Source: CAYGWX01 sp964353855 [NCBI: uncultured bacterium]
GTDB taxonomy: Bacteria > Edwardsbacteria > CAYGWX01
Assembly: GCA_964353855.1 (NCBI GenBank)
Contig: CAYGWX010000039.1
Span: 1 to 21,582, forward strand
DNA length: 21,582 nucleotides
Reading direction: 5' to 3'
Positions 7,490-15,019 of this stretch are shown here, in pieces (position 1 is the first letter of the stretch; each line of letters begins with the position of its first letter). The notes beneath the pieces are model-generated. The model had not been told where the DNA came from and did no database searches. It saw only the letters and a list, made by a program, of their open reading frames with translations. A program made the translations under genes and the position numbers.

Positions 7490-8749
7490 TTAGGTTTCCT
7501 CGACAACGCCCACGGGAACGTATTTCGCACCGTTCAGGCTCGGGGAGAGACGGGTCCCGAACCAGAGATAGCCGAGCATCGCGATAACCGCCAGGCTGGA
7601 AATCGCACCCCACAAGAGGACGGGCTGGCCCAGGAGGGCGTCCAGGATGAGGCCTCCGATCAGGGGTCCCATCGCCCATCCCAGGGTACCGAACAATCCG
7701 AACAGCCCCATATACCTCCCCCGCTTGGCCTCCGGGGAGAGGTTCGCCACCAGGGCCTGTGAGGAGGGGGATACGATGACCTCCCCGGCCGTGATCACCC
7801 ACATCGCCAGCCAGATGAACAGGAACGTGTCTCCGAACCCCAGAGAGAAATACCCCAGGGCGTAGAGCAGGGCTCCCAGGGCCAGGGCCGTGGTCGTGCG
7901 CAGGCGCCGGATGAGCCGGGCCGCCGGGAACTGGAACAGGACCACGAACAGCCCGTTCGTGGTGTACAGGTAGCCGATCTGGAGCTTGCTGAGGTTGGCG
8001 TGGGCCGTGCCGAAGATGGAGAGCGTGGTCATCAGCTGGGCCATGACCACGAACAGAAAAAGGCCGATCACACAGAAGGTCGTGAACTGGCGGTCGCGGA
8101 AGATCTCCAGGAGCTCCCTGGCCCCGTAGCGCTCCTCCGCGGACCCCCGGTGGGTCTCCCGGAGCTGGGTCAGGATGAGGAATCCGGAGAACAGGCTGGT
8201 CACCGCGGTCAGGAGGAAGAGGGAGGAATAGGAGAAGCTCGCCAGCAGCCCGCCCAGGGCCGGACCCAGGGCCCAGCCGAAGTTCACCCCCACCCGCAGG
8301 ATCCCGAAAGCCTCCACCCTTTTCTCGCGGGGGACGATGTCCGCGATCATCGCCTGCGACGCCGGCTCGATCAGGTGCCCGGCGAAGGAGGACAACAGGA
8401 AGATCGCGGCCAGGGCCCAGAGGTTCAGGTGGTACCCCACGGCCGCGGCCAGCAGGCAGAAGGCGACCATCCGGCCGAACATGCCGAAGACCATGATGCC
8501 CTTGCGCCCGAAGCGGTCTGACCAGTTCCCGCCAAGGATCTGGGAGAGCGATCCGGAGAAGGCGTGGGTCGTGTACAGGGCCCCGATCAGGGCCATGGGC
8601 ACCTTGCGCTCGTGGTAGAGGTACAAGCCCAGGAAGGGCATGACCACCGAGAAGCCCACCGCCGAAGCCATGCGCCCGAAGAACAGGACCCAGAGCCGCC
8701 GGTCGTAGCTCGTAAAAAGTTTCCGGAGTTTCTCAAACACCCGAATCAA
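7490..8749 (-). CDS. Major facilitator superfamily exporter (DHA1/MdtH-like)
   Basis: A 419-residue integral inner-membrane transporter with about 12 hydrophobic segments. MFS motif A is clear at residues 73-83 (GGNWSDRFGRK) between segments 2 and 3. A motif C-like stretch, typical of antiporters, is at about 153-167 ('VNFGWALGPALGG'), and a related 'GWAMGPLIGG' appears in the second half, reflecting the family's internal duplication. It is most like drug/metabolite H+ antiporters; the substrate cannot be read from sequence. The start is uncertain: TTG at 8749 has a close GAGGG, while GTG at 8740 gives a longer spacing to the same site. It is the first gene of the operon behind the promoter at 8779-8807. 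Confidence 0.9.
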   Translation of the reverse strand: MIRVFEKLRKLFTSYDRRLWVLFFGRMASAVGFSVVMPFLGLYLYHERKVPMALIGALYTTHAFSGSLSQILGGNWSDRFGRKGIMVFGMFGRMVAFCLLAAAVGYHLNLWALAAIFLLSSFAGHLIEPASQAMIADIVPREKRVEAFGILRVGVNFGWALGPALGGLLASFSYSSLFLLTAVTSLFSGFLILTQLRETHRGSAEERYGARELLEIFRDRQFTTFCVIGLFLFVVMAQLMTTLSIFGTAHANLSKLQIGYLYTTNGLFVVLFQFPAARLIRRLRTTTALALGALLYALGYFSLGFGDTFLFIWLAMWVITAGEVIVSPSSQALVANLSPEAKRGRYMGLFGLFGTLGWAMGPLIGGLILDALLGQPVLLWGAISSLAVIAMLGYLWFGTRLSPSLNGAKYVPVGVVEET

Positions 8750-8778
8750 ATCCCTCTTCTACTATATTTTAACTGATA

Positions 8779-8807
8779 ATGATACCCCAATGGGCGGGGA
8801 GAGTCAA
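8779..8807 (-). promoter_or_regulatory. Sigma-70-type promoter of the MFS-DUF1028-dacB operon
   Basis: On the - strand: TTGACT (8807-8802), a 17-base spacer, and TATCAT (8784-8779). The start of transcription would be near 8772, leaving a leader of about 20 to 25 bases before the MFS gene. CCCC and GGGG within the spacer can pair. Confidence 0.7.
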
Positions 8808-8822
8808 GGACTTGGGAAGGAA

Positions 8823-8854
8823 GGGGTAAAGGGTCCAGGGGTTCGAGGGACCGA
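8823..8854. repeat. 8-base tandem repeat, four units (reverse copy)
   Basis: On the + strand the four units begin with GGGG or GGG (for example GGGTCCAG, GGGTTCGA). The reverse complement matches the array at 3925-3956: TCGAAYCC and YTGGACCC are shared, each followed by TTT. Confidence 0.55.
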
Positions 8855-8943
8855 GGAGGACAAGGGGGAGGTCACACCGGCAAATAATTACAATAACCTC
8901 CACTTCAAACCCACACTAGATTTAATATTAATTTCCACTTTTT

Positions 8944-8977
8944 CGCGTAAACAGGGCCGACAAAGCTCAGTTACGCG
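8944..8977. repeat. 7-base inverted repeat
   Basis: CGCGTAA (8944-8950) and TTACGCG (8971-8977) are perfect inverted copies separated by 20 bases. They lie just downstream, in the - direction, of the terminator at 8987. This may be a protein-binding site or a second weak hairpin. Confidence 0.35.
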
Positions 8978-8986
8978 CCCCGAACT

Positions 8987-9008
8987 AAAAAGCCCCCTGG
9001 AAGGGGGA
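8987..9008 (-). terminator. Intrinsic terminator, probably for the TPR gene
   Basis: Read on the - strand: CCCCCT (9007-9002), a 3-base loop, AGGGGG (8998-8993), then C and TTTTT (8991-8987). It is about 150 bases beyond the TPR gene stop and ahead of the promoter of the next operon, so it separates the two transcripts. Confidence 0.65.
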
Positions 9009-9030
9009 CCTCCGAAATGCCTCCGAAATC
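9009..9030. repeat. 11-base tandem duplication
   Basis: CCTCCGAAATG is followed directly by CCTCCGAAATC. The period equals that of the arrays at 4793 and 9048, but the sequence is different. Confidence 0.6.
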
Positions 9031-9047
9031 CCAAGGGGTTTCCGAGG

Positions 9048-9080
9048 TATTCACGAGATACTCACGCCGTATTCACGCCC
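9048..9080. repeat. 11-base tandem repeat, three units
   Basis: Three 11-base units with consensus TAYTCACGMSN, head to tail. It is unrelated in sequence to the other 11-base arrays. Confidence 0.6.
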
Positions 9081-9159
9081 TCCCCTCCCAAAACCCCTAT
9101 AAACCAAAAAGGCGGCCCGGATGACGCTTGGGGGTTCGTTGGTTTGAAAGGGAAGAGGG

Positions 9160-10572
9160 TTAAGCCTTATCCCCCGGGGGCTCCTTGCCCGCCTCTATCT
9201 TCCTGAGCCAGCCCTGGGCCCCGAGCCGCTGGAAGATCTCCCGGGCCTGGGCAAGATACCCGTCTCCCTCCCGCTCCTCTCCCAGATCCTTAAACCCCTG
9301 CCCGAAATAGTAGCAGGCTTCGCCCAGCGCGAGTGGGTTCCGGATCTCCCGGAACAGGGCGATCGCCTCCTGAAACGCCGACTTCGCCTGCGGCCCTTCC
9401 CTCCGTCTCACGTGCAGCCTTCCCCGCAGGTTCAAGACCGTCCCGTCGAATTCCCTGGAATCCAGTTCCCTGCCCAGGCCGTTCAGCCGGTCGATCCACT
9501 CCTCGACCAGGCCCAGGGAGTTCCCCAGGTTTAAATAAAGCGAGGCCAGCCCGGCCAGGGCGTTGGCCAGGATGAACCGGTTCCCGGTCTCTTCGGCCAG
9601 CCTCTCGGCTTCCCGGAAGGTTTCCTCGGCCTCCCCCCAGGCGCCCTGCTCGGCATAGGTCACTCCGATGAAGCTCTGGCTCTTCATCTCCCCCTGCCGG
9701 TCCCCGATCTTCCGGGCGAGGGTCAGGGAGAGACGATAGGAATCTAGGGCCTCGGGGTAGTCGCCCAGGGCATGATAGACGATCCCGAGGTTCCTCAGGC
9801 TCGTCCCCTCCCCCTGCCGGTCTTCTATCTTCTTCCGGATAGCGAGGGAGCGCTGGTTGCACTCCAGGGACTGGGGGTATTCGCCCAGGGAATAATGTAC
9901 TAGGCCGATGTTGTTCCAGGAAGCGGCCTCTCCCTGCCGGTCCCCGATCCTCTGCCGGATCTCCATGGAGCGCTGGTGATGCTCCAGGGCCCGGGGGTAG
10001 TCGCCCAGGGCGTCGTGGGTATTGCCGATGTTGTTGAGCGAGGAGGCCACTCCTTTCAGATCTCCGATCTCCTGCCGGATCGCGAGGGAGCGCTGGTGCC
10101 ACTCCAGGGCCTTGGGGTAGTCGCTCAGGGAATGATAGAGGACCCCGATATTGTTCTGAGTGGAGGCCTGCCCGGGGCGGTCCCCGATCACCTCCTTGAT
10201 AGCCAGGGAGCGCTCGTAATGCGCCAGGGCCGGCTCGCACTCCCCCTCGAGATACTGGACCTGGCCCAGCAGATGCAGGGCCTCCGCCTCGCCTTTCCGG
10301 TCCCGGTTCGCCCGGGAGATCTCCAGGGCCTGCTGTGCGGTCTCCTTCAGCTCGGGATAATCGCCGTGCAGGGTATACACCCCGCACCTAGTGCGCAGGC
10401 AGTCGAGCTGGAGCTGCCGCCGCAGATCGAGTGGCTTGATTTCCCCGGCCGTACCCCAGGCCCGGTCCAGGTCCGACAGCGCCTCGCTGCCGTGACCCAT
10501 CATGATGTGGACCTCGGCCCGGGAGCAGAGGATGCCGACCAGGCCCTGGGGGTTAAAGTTTACCGATCTCAT
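9160..10572 (-). CDS. Stand-alone tetratricopeptide repeat protein
   Basis: A 470-residue protein made almost wholly of TPR helices. Residues 91-330 contain six near-identical 40-residue repeats of the form 'DRxGEAxSxxNIGxxYxxLGDYPxALE', which would stack into a scaffold for protein binding. The C-terminal part ('AREIFQRLGAQGWLRKIEA') resembles the end of large ATPase- or kinase-plus-TPR regulators, but no catalytic domain is present. The frame upstream of the ATG is closed at once by TGA, so this is a stand-alone TPR protein or an old truncation. There is no signal peptide, so it is probably cytoplasmic. The -10 box ends only nine bases before the ATG, and no Shine-Dalgarno sequence is seen. 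The binding partner is unknown; the adjacent XRE/ImmA pair has a separate transcript. Confidence 0.88.
   Translation of the reverse strand: MRSVNFNPQGLVGILCSRAEVHIMMGHGSEALSDLDRAWGTAGEIKPLDLRRQLQLDCLRTRCGVYTLHGDYPELKETAQQALEISRANRDRKGEAEALHLLGQVQYLEGECEPALAHYERSLAIKEVIGDRPGQASTQNNIGVLYHSLSDYPKALEWHQRSLAIRQEIGDLKGVASSLNNIGNTHDALGDYPRALEHHQRSMEIRQRIGDRQGEAASWNNIGLVHYSLGEYPQSLECNQRSLAIRKKIEDRQGEGTSLRNLGIVYHALGDYPEALDSYRLSLTLARKIGDRQGEMKSQSFIGVTYAEQGAWGEAEETFREAERLAEETGNRFILANALAGLASLYLNLGNSLGLVEEWIDRLNGLGRELDSREFDGTVLNLRGRLHVRRREGPQAKSAFQEAIALFREIRNPLALGEACYYFGQGFKDLGEEREGDGYLAQAREIFQRLGAQGWLRKIEAGKEPPGDKA
9583..10302 (-). repeat. Six 120-base coding repeats
   Basis: The DNA encoding TPR residues 91-330 repeats with a strict 120-base period; 'GATCTCCTGCCGGAT'-like and 'GGGTAGTCGCCCAGGG'-like blocks return each time on the + strand. 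The strong nucleotide identity suggests recent duplication or recombination between units. Confidence 0.7.
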
Positions 10573-10581
10573 GACGCCTGC

Positions 10582-10611
10582 ATTATATCAGAAAAGGTTG
10601 AAAATGAACAA
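10582..10611 (-). promoter_or_regulatory. Promoter of the TPR gene, probably leaderless
   Basis: On the - strand: TTGTTC (10611-10606), an 18-base spacer, and a perfect TATAAT (10587-10582). Only nine bases lie between the -10 box and the ATG, so transcription would begin at or next to the start codon. Confidence 0.65.
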
Positions 10612-10625
10612 GGCCCAAAATTTTT

Positions 10626-10653
10626 AAAAAAAGCGGCCCGGAGAAGCCGCTTT
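10626..10653 (-). terminator. Intrinsic terminator of the XRE-ImmA operon
   Basis: On the - strand: AAAGCGGC (10653-10646), an 8-base loop, GCCGCTTT (10637-10630), then a continuing T-run (to 10626). The stem is a perfect 8 base pairs. It lies about 70 bases past the ImmA stop and just ahead of the TPR promoter, so the two units are transcribed separately. Confidence 0.85.
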
Positions 10654-10723
10654 CCATATCATACAGAACAATGTAAGGTACAAACCCCGCCAGCCGGTCC
10701 CTATACAGCAAAGCGGATACTTG

Positions 10724-11362
10724 TTAACGACTGAGATCGGTGGCGGGTGGACGAAGCCCTTCCCGGGCAATCCGTTTTTCAATCACAGCGCTCGAAACTC
10801 CAAAAACCCGGCAAATTGAGCTGGCAATATACTCCATCGCCACATCGCCGGTCTTTTCCCATTCCATGAAGCCTACTTTCTTCGCCTTATTAACTGCTTG
10901 TGAAAATTCCTGCTTCAATCTGTCCAGCGGAACAAGAAGGCGCCCGGCAAATTCGTTCGCATGCCATTCTATTAAACTGTATTGGTCTTCAGGTATGGCA
11001 TCTACGAACTCAATCCAGTCTTTTACGGATGCGAAATGAATCTTCTCGTAAAGGGCATGGTGGAGGACGAAATGACCCAGTTCATGGGCTATCGAAAACC
11101 GCATTCTATTTTGCATTCGGTCGTCCATGTAATCTTCGAGATCAACGATGATCCGGGTCAAGTCGCCCGTCAACAAAGCGTCCACATCCTCATCTTTCCT
11201 TAACGACGCAATCGGTTCAAGCCGCAAACCAACCTTCCAGAGAATTTCCTCCACTTCGACCGGCAATAGGCCGGGCCGACAGTGTTTAGTACGGATTTCC
11301 TCTGCTGCAGCCCACGCCTGTTCCTTCGTTTTGAAGGGCGCCTTGAATTTGAGCGGATCCAT
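10724..11362 (-). CDS. ImmA/IrrE-family zinc metalloprotease
   Basis: A 212-residue soluble protein with the metalloprotease motif HELGH at 93-97 and a second acidic site at 'NEFAGRLL' (Glu137), the usual zinc ligands of the ImmA/IrrE (COG2856) family. In ICEBs1 and in Deinococcus, members cleave a partner repressor, the XRE-type ImmR or DdrO, in response to a signal. Here the partner is directly upstream: its TAA shares one base with this ATG (TAATG), so the two are translationally coupled. The C-terminal ~60 residues form a helical extension. Base composition is about half G+C, clearly below the neighbours on either side, a sign of transfer. No integrase or phage gene is close. The cleavage target is inferred from family precedent. 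Confidence 0.88.
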   Translation of the reverse strand: MDPLKFKAPFKTKEQAWAAAEEIRTKHCRPGLLPVEVEEILWKVGLRLEPIASLRKDEDVDALLTGDLTRIIVDLEDYMDDRMQNRMRFSIAHELGHFVLHHALYEKIHFASVKDWIEFVDAIPEDQYSLIEWHANEFAGRLLVPLDRLKQEFSQAVNKAKKVGFMEWEKTGDVAMEYIASSICRVFGVSSAVIEKRIAREGLRPPATDLSR

Positions 11363-11751
11363 TAAGCACGTCCGCCTTGTTTTATCTTCTCAGCGATTCG
11401 CTTCATCTCCTCCGGCGTCGGTTTCTGACCCCGCAAGGTGCGGAAGAATGCGGGAAGTGCTTTCACCAGTTCCTGGTCGGAAAGCAGATCTTCCGGCACC
11501 TTTCCCTGGGCCACCGCTGCGAGGTCGAAGAAGGTCTGCCATTCATCACTTTTCTCTTTCAGCCCAAGCGTTGTTGCATAACGGCCGAGTATCTCGCGGC
11601 TCTTCGGCGGCAGCATCGCTCCCCGCTCCATCCGGCTGATGTTCCCAGGGTCGGCATCGGCCTTCCTGCAAAACTCGCGCAAAGTCAAACGGTTACGCTG
11701 GCGCAAGGACTCGAAGAAACCACCAAATGTGTCTGTTCGGATTCCGTGCAT
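11362..11751 (-). CDS. XRE-family helix-turn-helix regulator, partner of ImmA
   Basis: A 129-residue DNA-binding protein. Residues about 11-66 form a Cro/C1-type HTH: 'FFESLRQRNRLTLREFCRKA' then 'DPGNISRMERG', a typical recognition-helix region. The C-terminal half is Glu/Lys-rich and helical and is the likely contact or cleavage region for the ImmA protease. The ATG follows AGGAGGG by four bases. The promoter directly upstream has perfect -35 and -10 boxes, and its -10 lies inside a perfect inverted repeat. This strongly suggests that the protein represses its own operon. It could alternatively act as the antitoxin of a toxin-antitoxin-like pair, but no RES or HigB-type toxin is present. Low G+C content matches its partner. 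Confidence 0.88.
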   Translation of the reverse strand: MHGIRTDTFGGFFESLRQRNRLTLREFCRKADADPGNISRMERGAMLPPKSREILGRYATTLGLKEKSDEWQTFFDLAAVAQGKVPEDLLSDQELVKALPAFFRTLRGQKPTPEEMKRIAEKIKQGGRA

Positions 11752-11771
11752 GTAACCCTCCTGTTGGTTTA

Positions 11772-11790
11772 GTTGTACAAATTATACAAC
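11772..11790. promoter_or_regulatory. Operator: perfect 6-7-6 inverted repeat over the -10 box
   Basis: GTTGTA, seven bases, TACAAC. The repeat spans 11772-11790 and covers the TATAAT at 11786-11781. The size and placement suit a dimeric XRE repressor controlling its own transcription. Confidence 0.7.
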
Positions 11791-11810
11791 ATTCCGCGAG
11801 AGACTGTCAA
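11781..11810 (-). promoter_or_regulatory. Consensus sigma-70 promoter of the XRE-ImmA operon
   Basis: On the - strand: TTGACA (11810-11805), an 18-base spacer, and TATAAT (11786-11781). Both hexamers are perfect, which is unusual here. Such a strong promoter is normally kept silent by a repressor, in line with the overlapping inverted repeat. Confidence 0.85.
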
Positions 11811-11937
11811 GAGGGTGGGGGAAAAACAGGAAGGGCTGAAGGGTGAGCAGAATAAATGTGAGATAGGGAACCACCCGCCTCACGCCCTCCTCACTCGACC
11901 CTTCATTTTGGAACCGTGGTTTTTAAAAAAACAGCGT

Positions 11938-12978
11938 TTACTGACGAGGAGTTGAAGCCGGGGGACGGGATGGAGGGGTCTTCACCGCCTCGGCCTGACG
12001 GGCGAGTGAGCCGGCCATCCGGCGGAGGTTCTGCCAGAGGCGCCCGCGGTGGGTGGATCCCCAGAAGGCGACGAATTCCCCGTGGGTCCGGTGCCTTAGG
12101 GCACCCACCCGGCGCTCGAACCAGGAGAGCCCCGGGAGGAGACGACGGTAGGGACGGTCGTTCCCGAAATAATCCCGGGCCCGGCGCTGCTCCTTGCTCA
12201 GGAAGCGAGGCAGGAGTTCCTGCCAGACGTCGCAGTCATGGATCAGGCCGAGCAGGTCCTGGATGCGCTTCAGGGCGGTGATCGTCCCTTCCAGGCGCCC
12301 GTTGTAAAGGGGATCGAAGAGCTCCAGGCAGTAGCGCAGGCGTTTCGCCGCGATGCGCATCCGGTGAAGCTCGACGGCGCAGGCCGGACGGGCCACGAAG
12401 GGCTCGTAGGCCAGGAGCTCCTCGAGGCGGGCCTGGATCAGGCCCTCGGCCCGGGCCCCCAGGGTCCGGGAGGGCGCGGACGGCTTCCCGGGATCCCCGG
12501 CCAGGGACGCCAGGTCACGTTCCATCTGGTCGATCACCCCGCCCTCAACCAGGCGGGCGACCCGCTTCACGACCCGGGACTGCAGGCCGGAACGCCTCTG
12601 CCTGAGGCGCAGGAGGAGGCGGTTCAGGCCCCGGGGAAAGCGGGGTTCCCGGCAACGGCGAAGCTGATCCTCCACGAACAGGATCTGGACGTCGGCGTCT
12701 CTTGCGTCTCCCAGTGACCGGGTGACCCGCCGGATCTCGCGCTGCCAGGTTTTCCCATGCCGCGGAGGCCAGCACTCCTCGAAGAGCCGGAGCGCGGTGC
12801 GCAGGCGGCGGGAGGCCACGCGCAGGCGGTGGACCGCCTCGATATCCCGGCCCTGCCGGACCCCGGGGATCTCCTGCTTCAGCTGGGCCAACCTCTGGAG
12901 GGTGACCCGGGCGCCGAACTCCCGGTGGGAATCGTCCAGGAGGCCCGTCGGGGTAAGATCAGCGGGAACGTTGAGCAT
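11938..12978 (-). CDS. CHAD-domain polyphosphate-binding protein
   Basis: A 346-residue, strongly basic, all-helical protein with the two halves typical of CHAD (conserved histidine alpha-helical domain). The first half has His50 with 'HRLRVASRRLRTALRLF' and 'GDARDADV'; the second has His205 with 'HRMRIAAKRLRYCLELF' and 'IHDCDVW'. CHAD proteins bind polyphosphate through a basic groove and are found on polyphosphate granules. The ATG at 12978 overlaps the end of ppk1 by 20 bases, so the two are translationally coupled; longer in-frame starts would lie deep in ppk1. CHAD is often fused to a CYTH domain; here the CYTH domain is a separate gene in the same operon. It is the last gene of the polyphosphate operon. 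The C-terminal tail (about 330-346) is Pro-rich and probably disordered. Confidence 0.9.
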   Translation of the reverse strand: MLNVPADLTPTGLLDDSHREFGARVTLQRLAQLKQEIPGVRQGRDIEAVHRLRVASRRLRTALRLFEECWPPRHGKTWQREIRRVTRSLGDARDADVQILFVEDQLRRCREPRFPRGLNRLLLRLRQRRSGLQSRVVKRVARLVEGGVIDQMERDLASLAGDPGKPSAPSRTLGARAEGLIQARLEELLAYEPFVARPACAVELHRMRIAAKRLRYCLELFDPLYNGRLEGTITALKRIQDLLGLIHDCDVWQELLPRFLSKEQRRARDYFGNDRPYRRLLPGLSWFERRVGALRHRTHGEFVAFWGSTHRGRLWQNLRRMAGSLARQAEAVKTPPSRPPASTPRQ

Positions 12979-15019
12979 AGTATTTGATGAGGAACTCCTG
13001 GGCATTGTGACGCTCCTTCCCCGAAGGGACCCGTACGTAGGTGCCGTCCGGCCGGAGGACCCGGCTCTTGACGTCATCCTGCCAGTAGGTCTCCAATATC
13101 CATTTCAGATGCTGGCGGAGCTCGCGGCGCTCGACCGGGAAGAGGAGTTCGATGCGGCGGTCGAGGTTGCGGCGCATCCAGTCCGCCGAGGAGAGGAAGA
13201 CCCGGAAGTTGCCGTTGTTCTGGAAGCAGTAGATCCGGGAGTGCTCCAGGAACCGGCCCACCAAGCTGCGGATCTCGATCGTCTCGCTCAAGCCCGGCAC
13301 CCCCGGGACCAGGCAGCAGAGGCCGCGGACCAGGAGCTTCATCTTCACCCCGGCTTGGGCCGCCTCGTAGAGCTTGTCGATCATCGGCTTGTCCTGGAGG
13401 GAGTTCAGCTTGGCGAACAGGAAGCCGTTCTGGGAGCGTTTCTGGTTCTCGATCTCCTGGTCGATCAGCTGGAACAGGAACGGCTTCATGTCCTGGGGTG
13501 CGGAGACGACCTTGCGCCAGCGGGCAGGGAGGGAATAGCCGGAGAGGACGTTGAACGCGTCCGAGGCGTCCCGGGCGATGTCCTCAGATTGGGTGAAGAA
13601 CCCCAGGTCGGTGTAGAGCCGGGCGGTGGATTCGTTGTAGTTCCCAGTGGAGAGATGGACGTAGCGCCGGATGCCCTCAGCCTCCCGGCGGACGACCAAG
13701 GCGACTTTGGAGTGGATCTTGAGGCCCGGGATGCCGTAGAGGACGTGGCATCCGGACTCCTCCATGGCCCGCGCCCAGGTGATGTTGCGCTCCTCGTCGA
13801 ACCGGGCGCGGAGCTCCACCAGGACAGTGACCTGCTTGCCGCTCTCGGCTGCCCGGCGGAGGGCGGCCACGACCGGGGAGTCCGCCGTGGTCCGGTAGAG
13901 GGTCATCTTCATGGCCAGCACGTCGCGGTCTTTGGCGGACTGCTCGATGAAGTCCAGGACCGGCTGGAAGGACTGGAAGGGCAGGTGCACCAGGAAATCG
14001 CGCTCCCGGATGCGGGCGAAGACGTCCCCCCGGAGGGAAGGTGCCGGGGTGAACACGGGATAAGCCAGCTCCGGGTGGTGGACCTGGGTGACCAGGGAGA
14101 AGAGGTAGGTCAGGTCCAGATTCCCGTCGATGCGTTTGGTCCGCTCGGGCTCGATCTCGATCAGACCGCACAGGCGCCGGAGCAGGGCCTCCGAGGCCGT
14201 GCCCTCGATCTCCAGGGAGACCGCCCGGGCCCGGGGGCGCCGGCGGACTTCCTTCTCCACGGCCTCCAGGAGGTCGGCGACGGCCTCCGGGTCGAGATCC
14301 AATTCGCTATCGCGCATCACCCGGAAAGCTGCGTTCTCACTGACCGTCCGGCCCCGGAAGAACGCGCCCAGGTTGTGGCGGATCACTTCGTCAAGGAGCA
14401 CGAAGGGCCGCTCCCTGGCCGGGCCGGGAAGGAGGATGAGCCGGGGCAGGACCGTGGGGATGGGCAGGATCGCCAGGCGGGGCTTGCCGTCGTCCACGGC
14501 CACCGCGAAGGAGAGCGTGCGCGAGGGGAGGATCGGAAAGGGGTGTCCCTGGTCCACGGCCATCGGGGTCACCACCGGGAAGACCGTGGTCTCGAAGTAC
14601 TCCTGAACGAAGGTGCGCTCGCGGTCGTCGAGCTCCGGGTAGTCTTTGAGGCGGATCCCGCCCGGGGTGAGTTCCGTGCGGCGGATCTTTTCGAAGACGC
14701 CGTAGAACCGGGTGCGCAGGCGTGCGATGGTCTCCTCGGCCTGGCGGTAAACCTCGGAGGGCTTGAACCCGAAGGCATCGGGTTTGTCCGGGGCGGCGTC
14801 CATCAGGCGCCGGATGGCCGCGATCCGTTTCATGTAGAACTCGTCCAGGTTCGAGGCGAAGATGGCCACGAATTTCAGCCGCTCCAGGAGGGGGTTCCCG
14901 GGATCCTCGGCCTCCTCCAGCACCCGCTCGTTGAAGGCCAGCCAGTTCAGGTCGCGGTCGAAGTAACGGGGCGGGACCGGCACTCCCCGCTTTCCCGTCT
15001 TGGCCTCAGGAGCCGCCAT
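12959..15019 (-). CDS. ppk1: Polyphosphate kinase 1
   Basis: A 686-residue protein of normal PPK1 length. It makes long-chain polyphosphate from ATP, reversibly, usually near the inner membrane. The N-terminal domain starts with 'YFDRDLNWLAFN'. The catalytic phospholipase-D-like domains carry His436 in 'GLKIHSK', aligned with the autophosphorylated His435 of the E. coli enzyme, and His455 in 'YVHLSTGNYNE', aligned with His454. A third conserved histidine, His593, is in 'LEHSRIY'. All key residues are therefore present and the enzyme should be active. The ATG overlaps the end of the upstream Ppx-like gene by 14 bases; a GTG at codon 13 would avoid the overlap and also fits the family. The CHAD gene overlaps its 3' end. 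Identity is secure. Confidence 0.97.
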   Translation of the reverse strand: MAAPEAKTGKRGVPVPPRYFDRDLNWLAFNERVLEEAEDPGNPLLERLKFVAIFASNLDEFYMKRIAAIRRLMDAAPDKPDAFGFKPSEVYRQAEETIARLRTRFYGVFEKIRRTELTPGGIRLKDYPELDDRERTFVQEYFETTVFPVVTPMAVDQGHPFPILPSRTLSFAVAVDDGKPRLAILPIPTVLPRLILLPGPARERPFVLLDEVIRHNLGAFFRGRTVSENAAFRVMRDSELDLDPEAVADLLEAVEKEVRRRPRARAVSLEIEGTASEALLRRLCGLIEIEPERTKRIDGNLDLTYLFSLVTQVHHPELAYPVFTPAPSLRGDVFARIRERDFLVHLPFQSFQPVLDFIEQSAKDRDVLAMKMTLYRTTADSPVVAALRRAAESGKQVTVLVELRARFDEERNITWARAMEESGCHVLYGIPGLKIHSKVALVVRREAEGIRRYVHLSTGNYNESTARLYTDLGFFTQSEDIARDASDAFNVLSGYSLPARWRKVVSAPQDMKPFLFQLIDQEIENQKRSQNGFLFAKLNSLQDKPMIDKLYEAAQAGVKMKLLVRGLCCLVPGVPGLSETIEIRSLVGRFLEHSRIYCFQNNGNFRVFLSSADWMRRNLDRRIELLFPVERRELRQHLKWILETYWQDDVKSRVLRPDGTYVRVPSGKERHNAQEFLIKYYAQRSR

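Larger units (their letters stand above)
8750..9159. other. Gene-free gap: promoter, terminator and repeat arrays
   Basis: This 410-base region lies between the stop of the TPR gene and the start of the MFS gene, both on the - strand. It contains the operon promoter, an 8-base repeat array, an A+T-rich island around 8880-8940 with the palindrome TTAATATTAA, an inverted repeat at 8944-8977, a - strand terminator, and two 11-base tandem arrays. No credible gene was found; the open + strand frame at 8790-9206 has repeat-like, low-complexity content. Confidence 0.6.

Noticed and set aside
8790-9206. 138-codon + strand frame in the gap
   Set aside because: It runs through repeats and a terminator, has low-complexity content and no start signal.
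9290-10387. 365-codon - strand frame within the TPR gene
   Set aside because: It is a shifted frame of the repeat DNA rich in Arg, Gly and Pro; the TPR frame explains the sequence.
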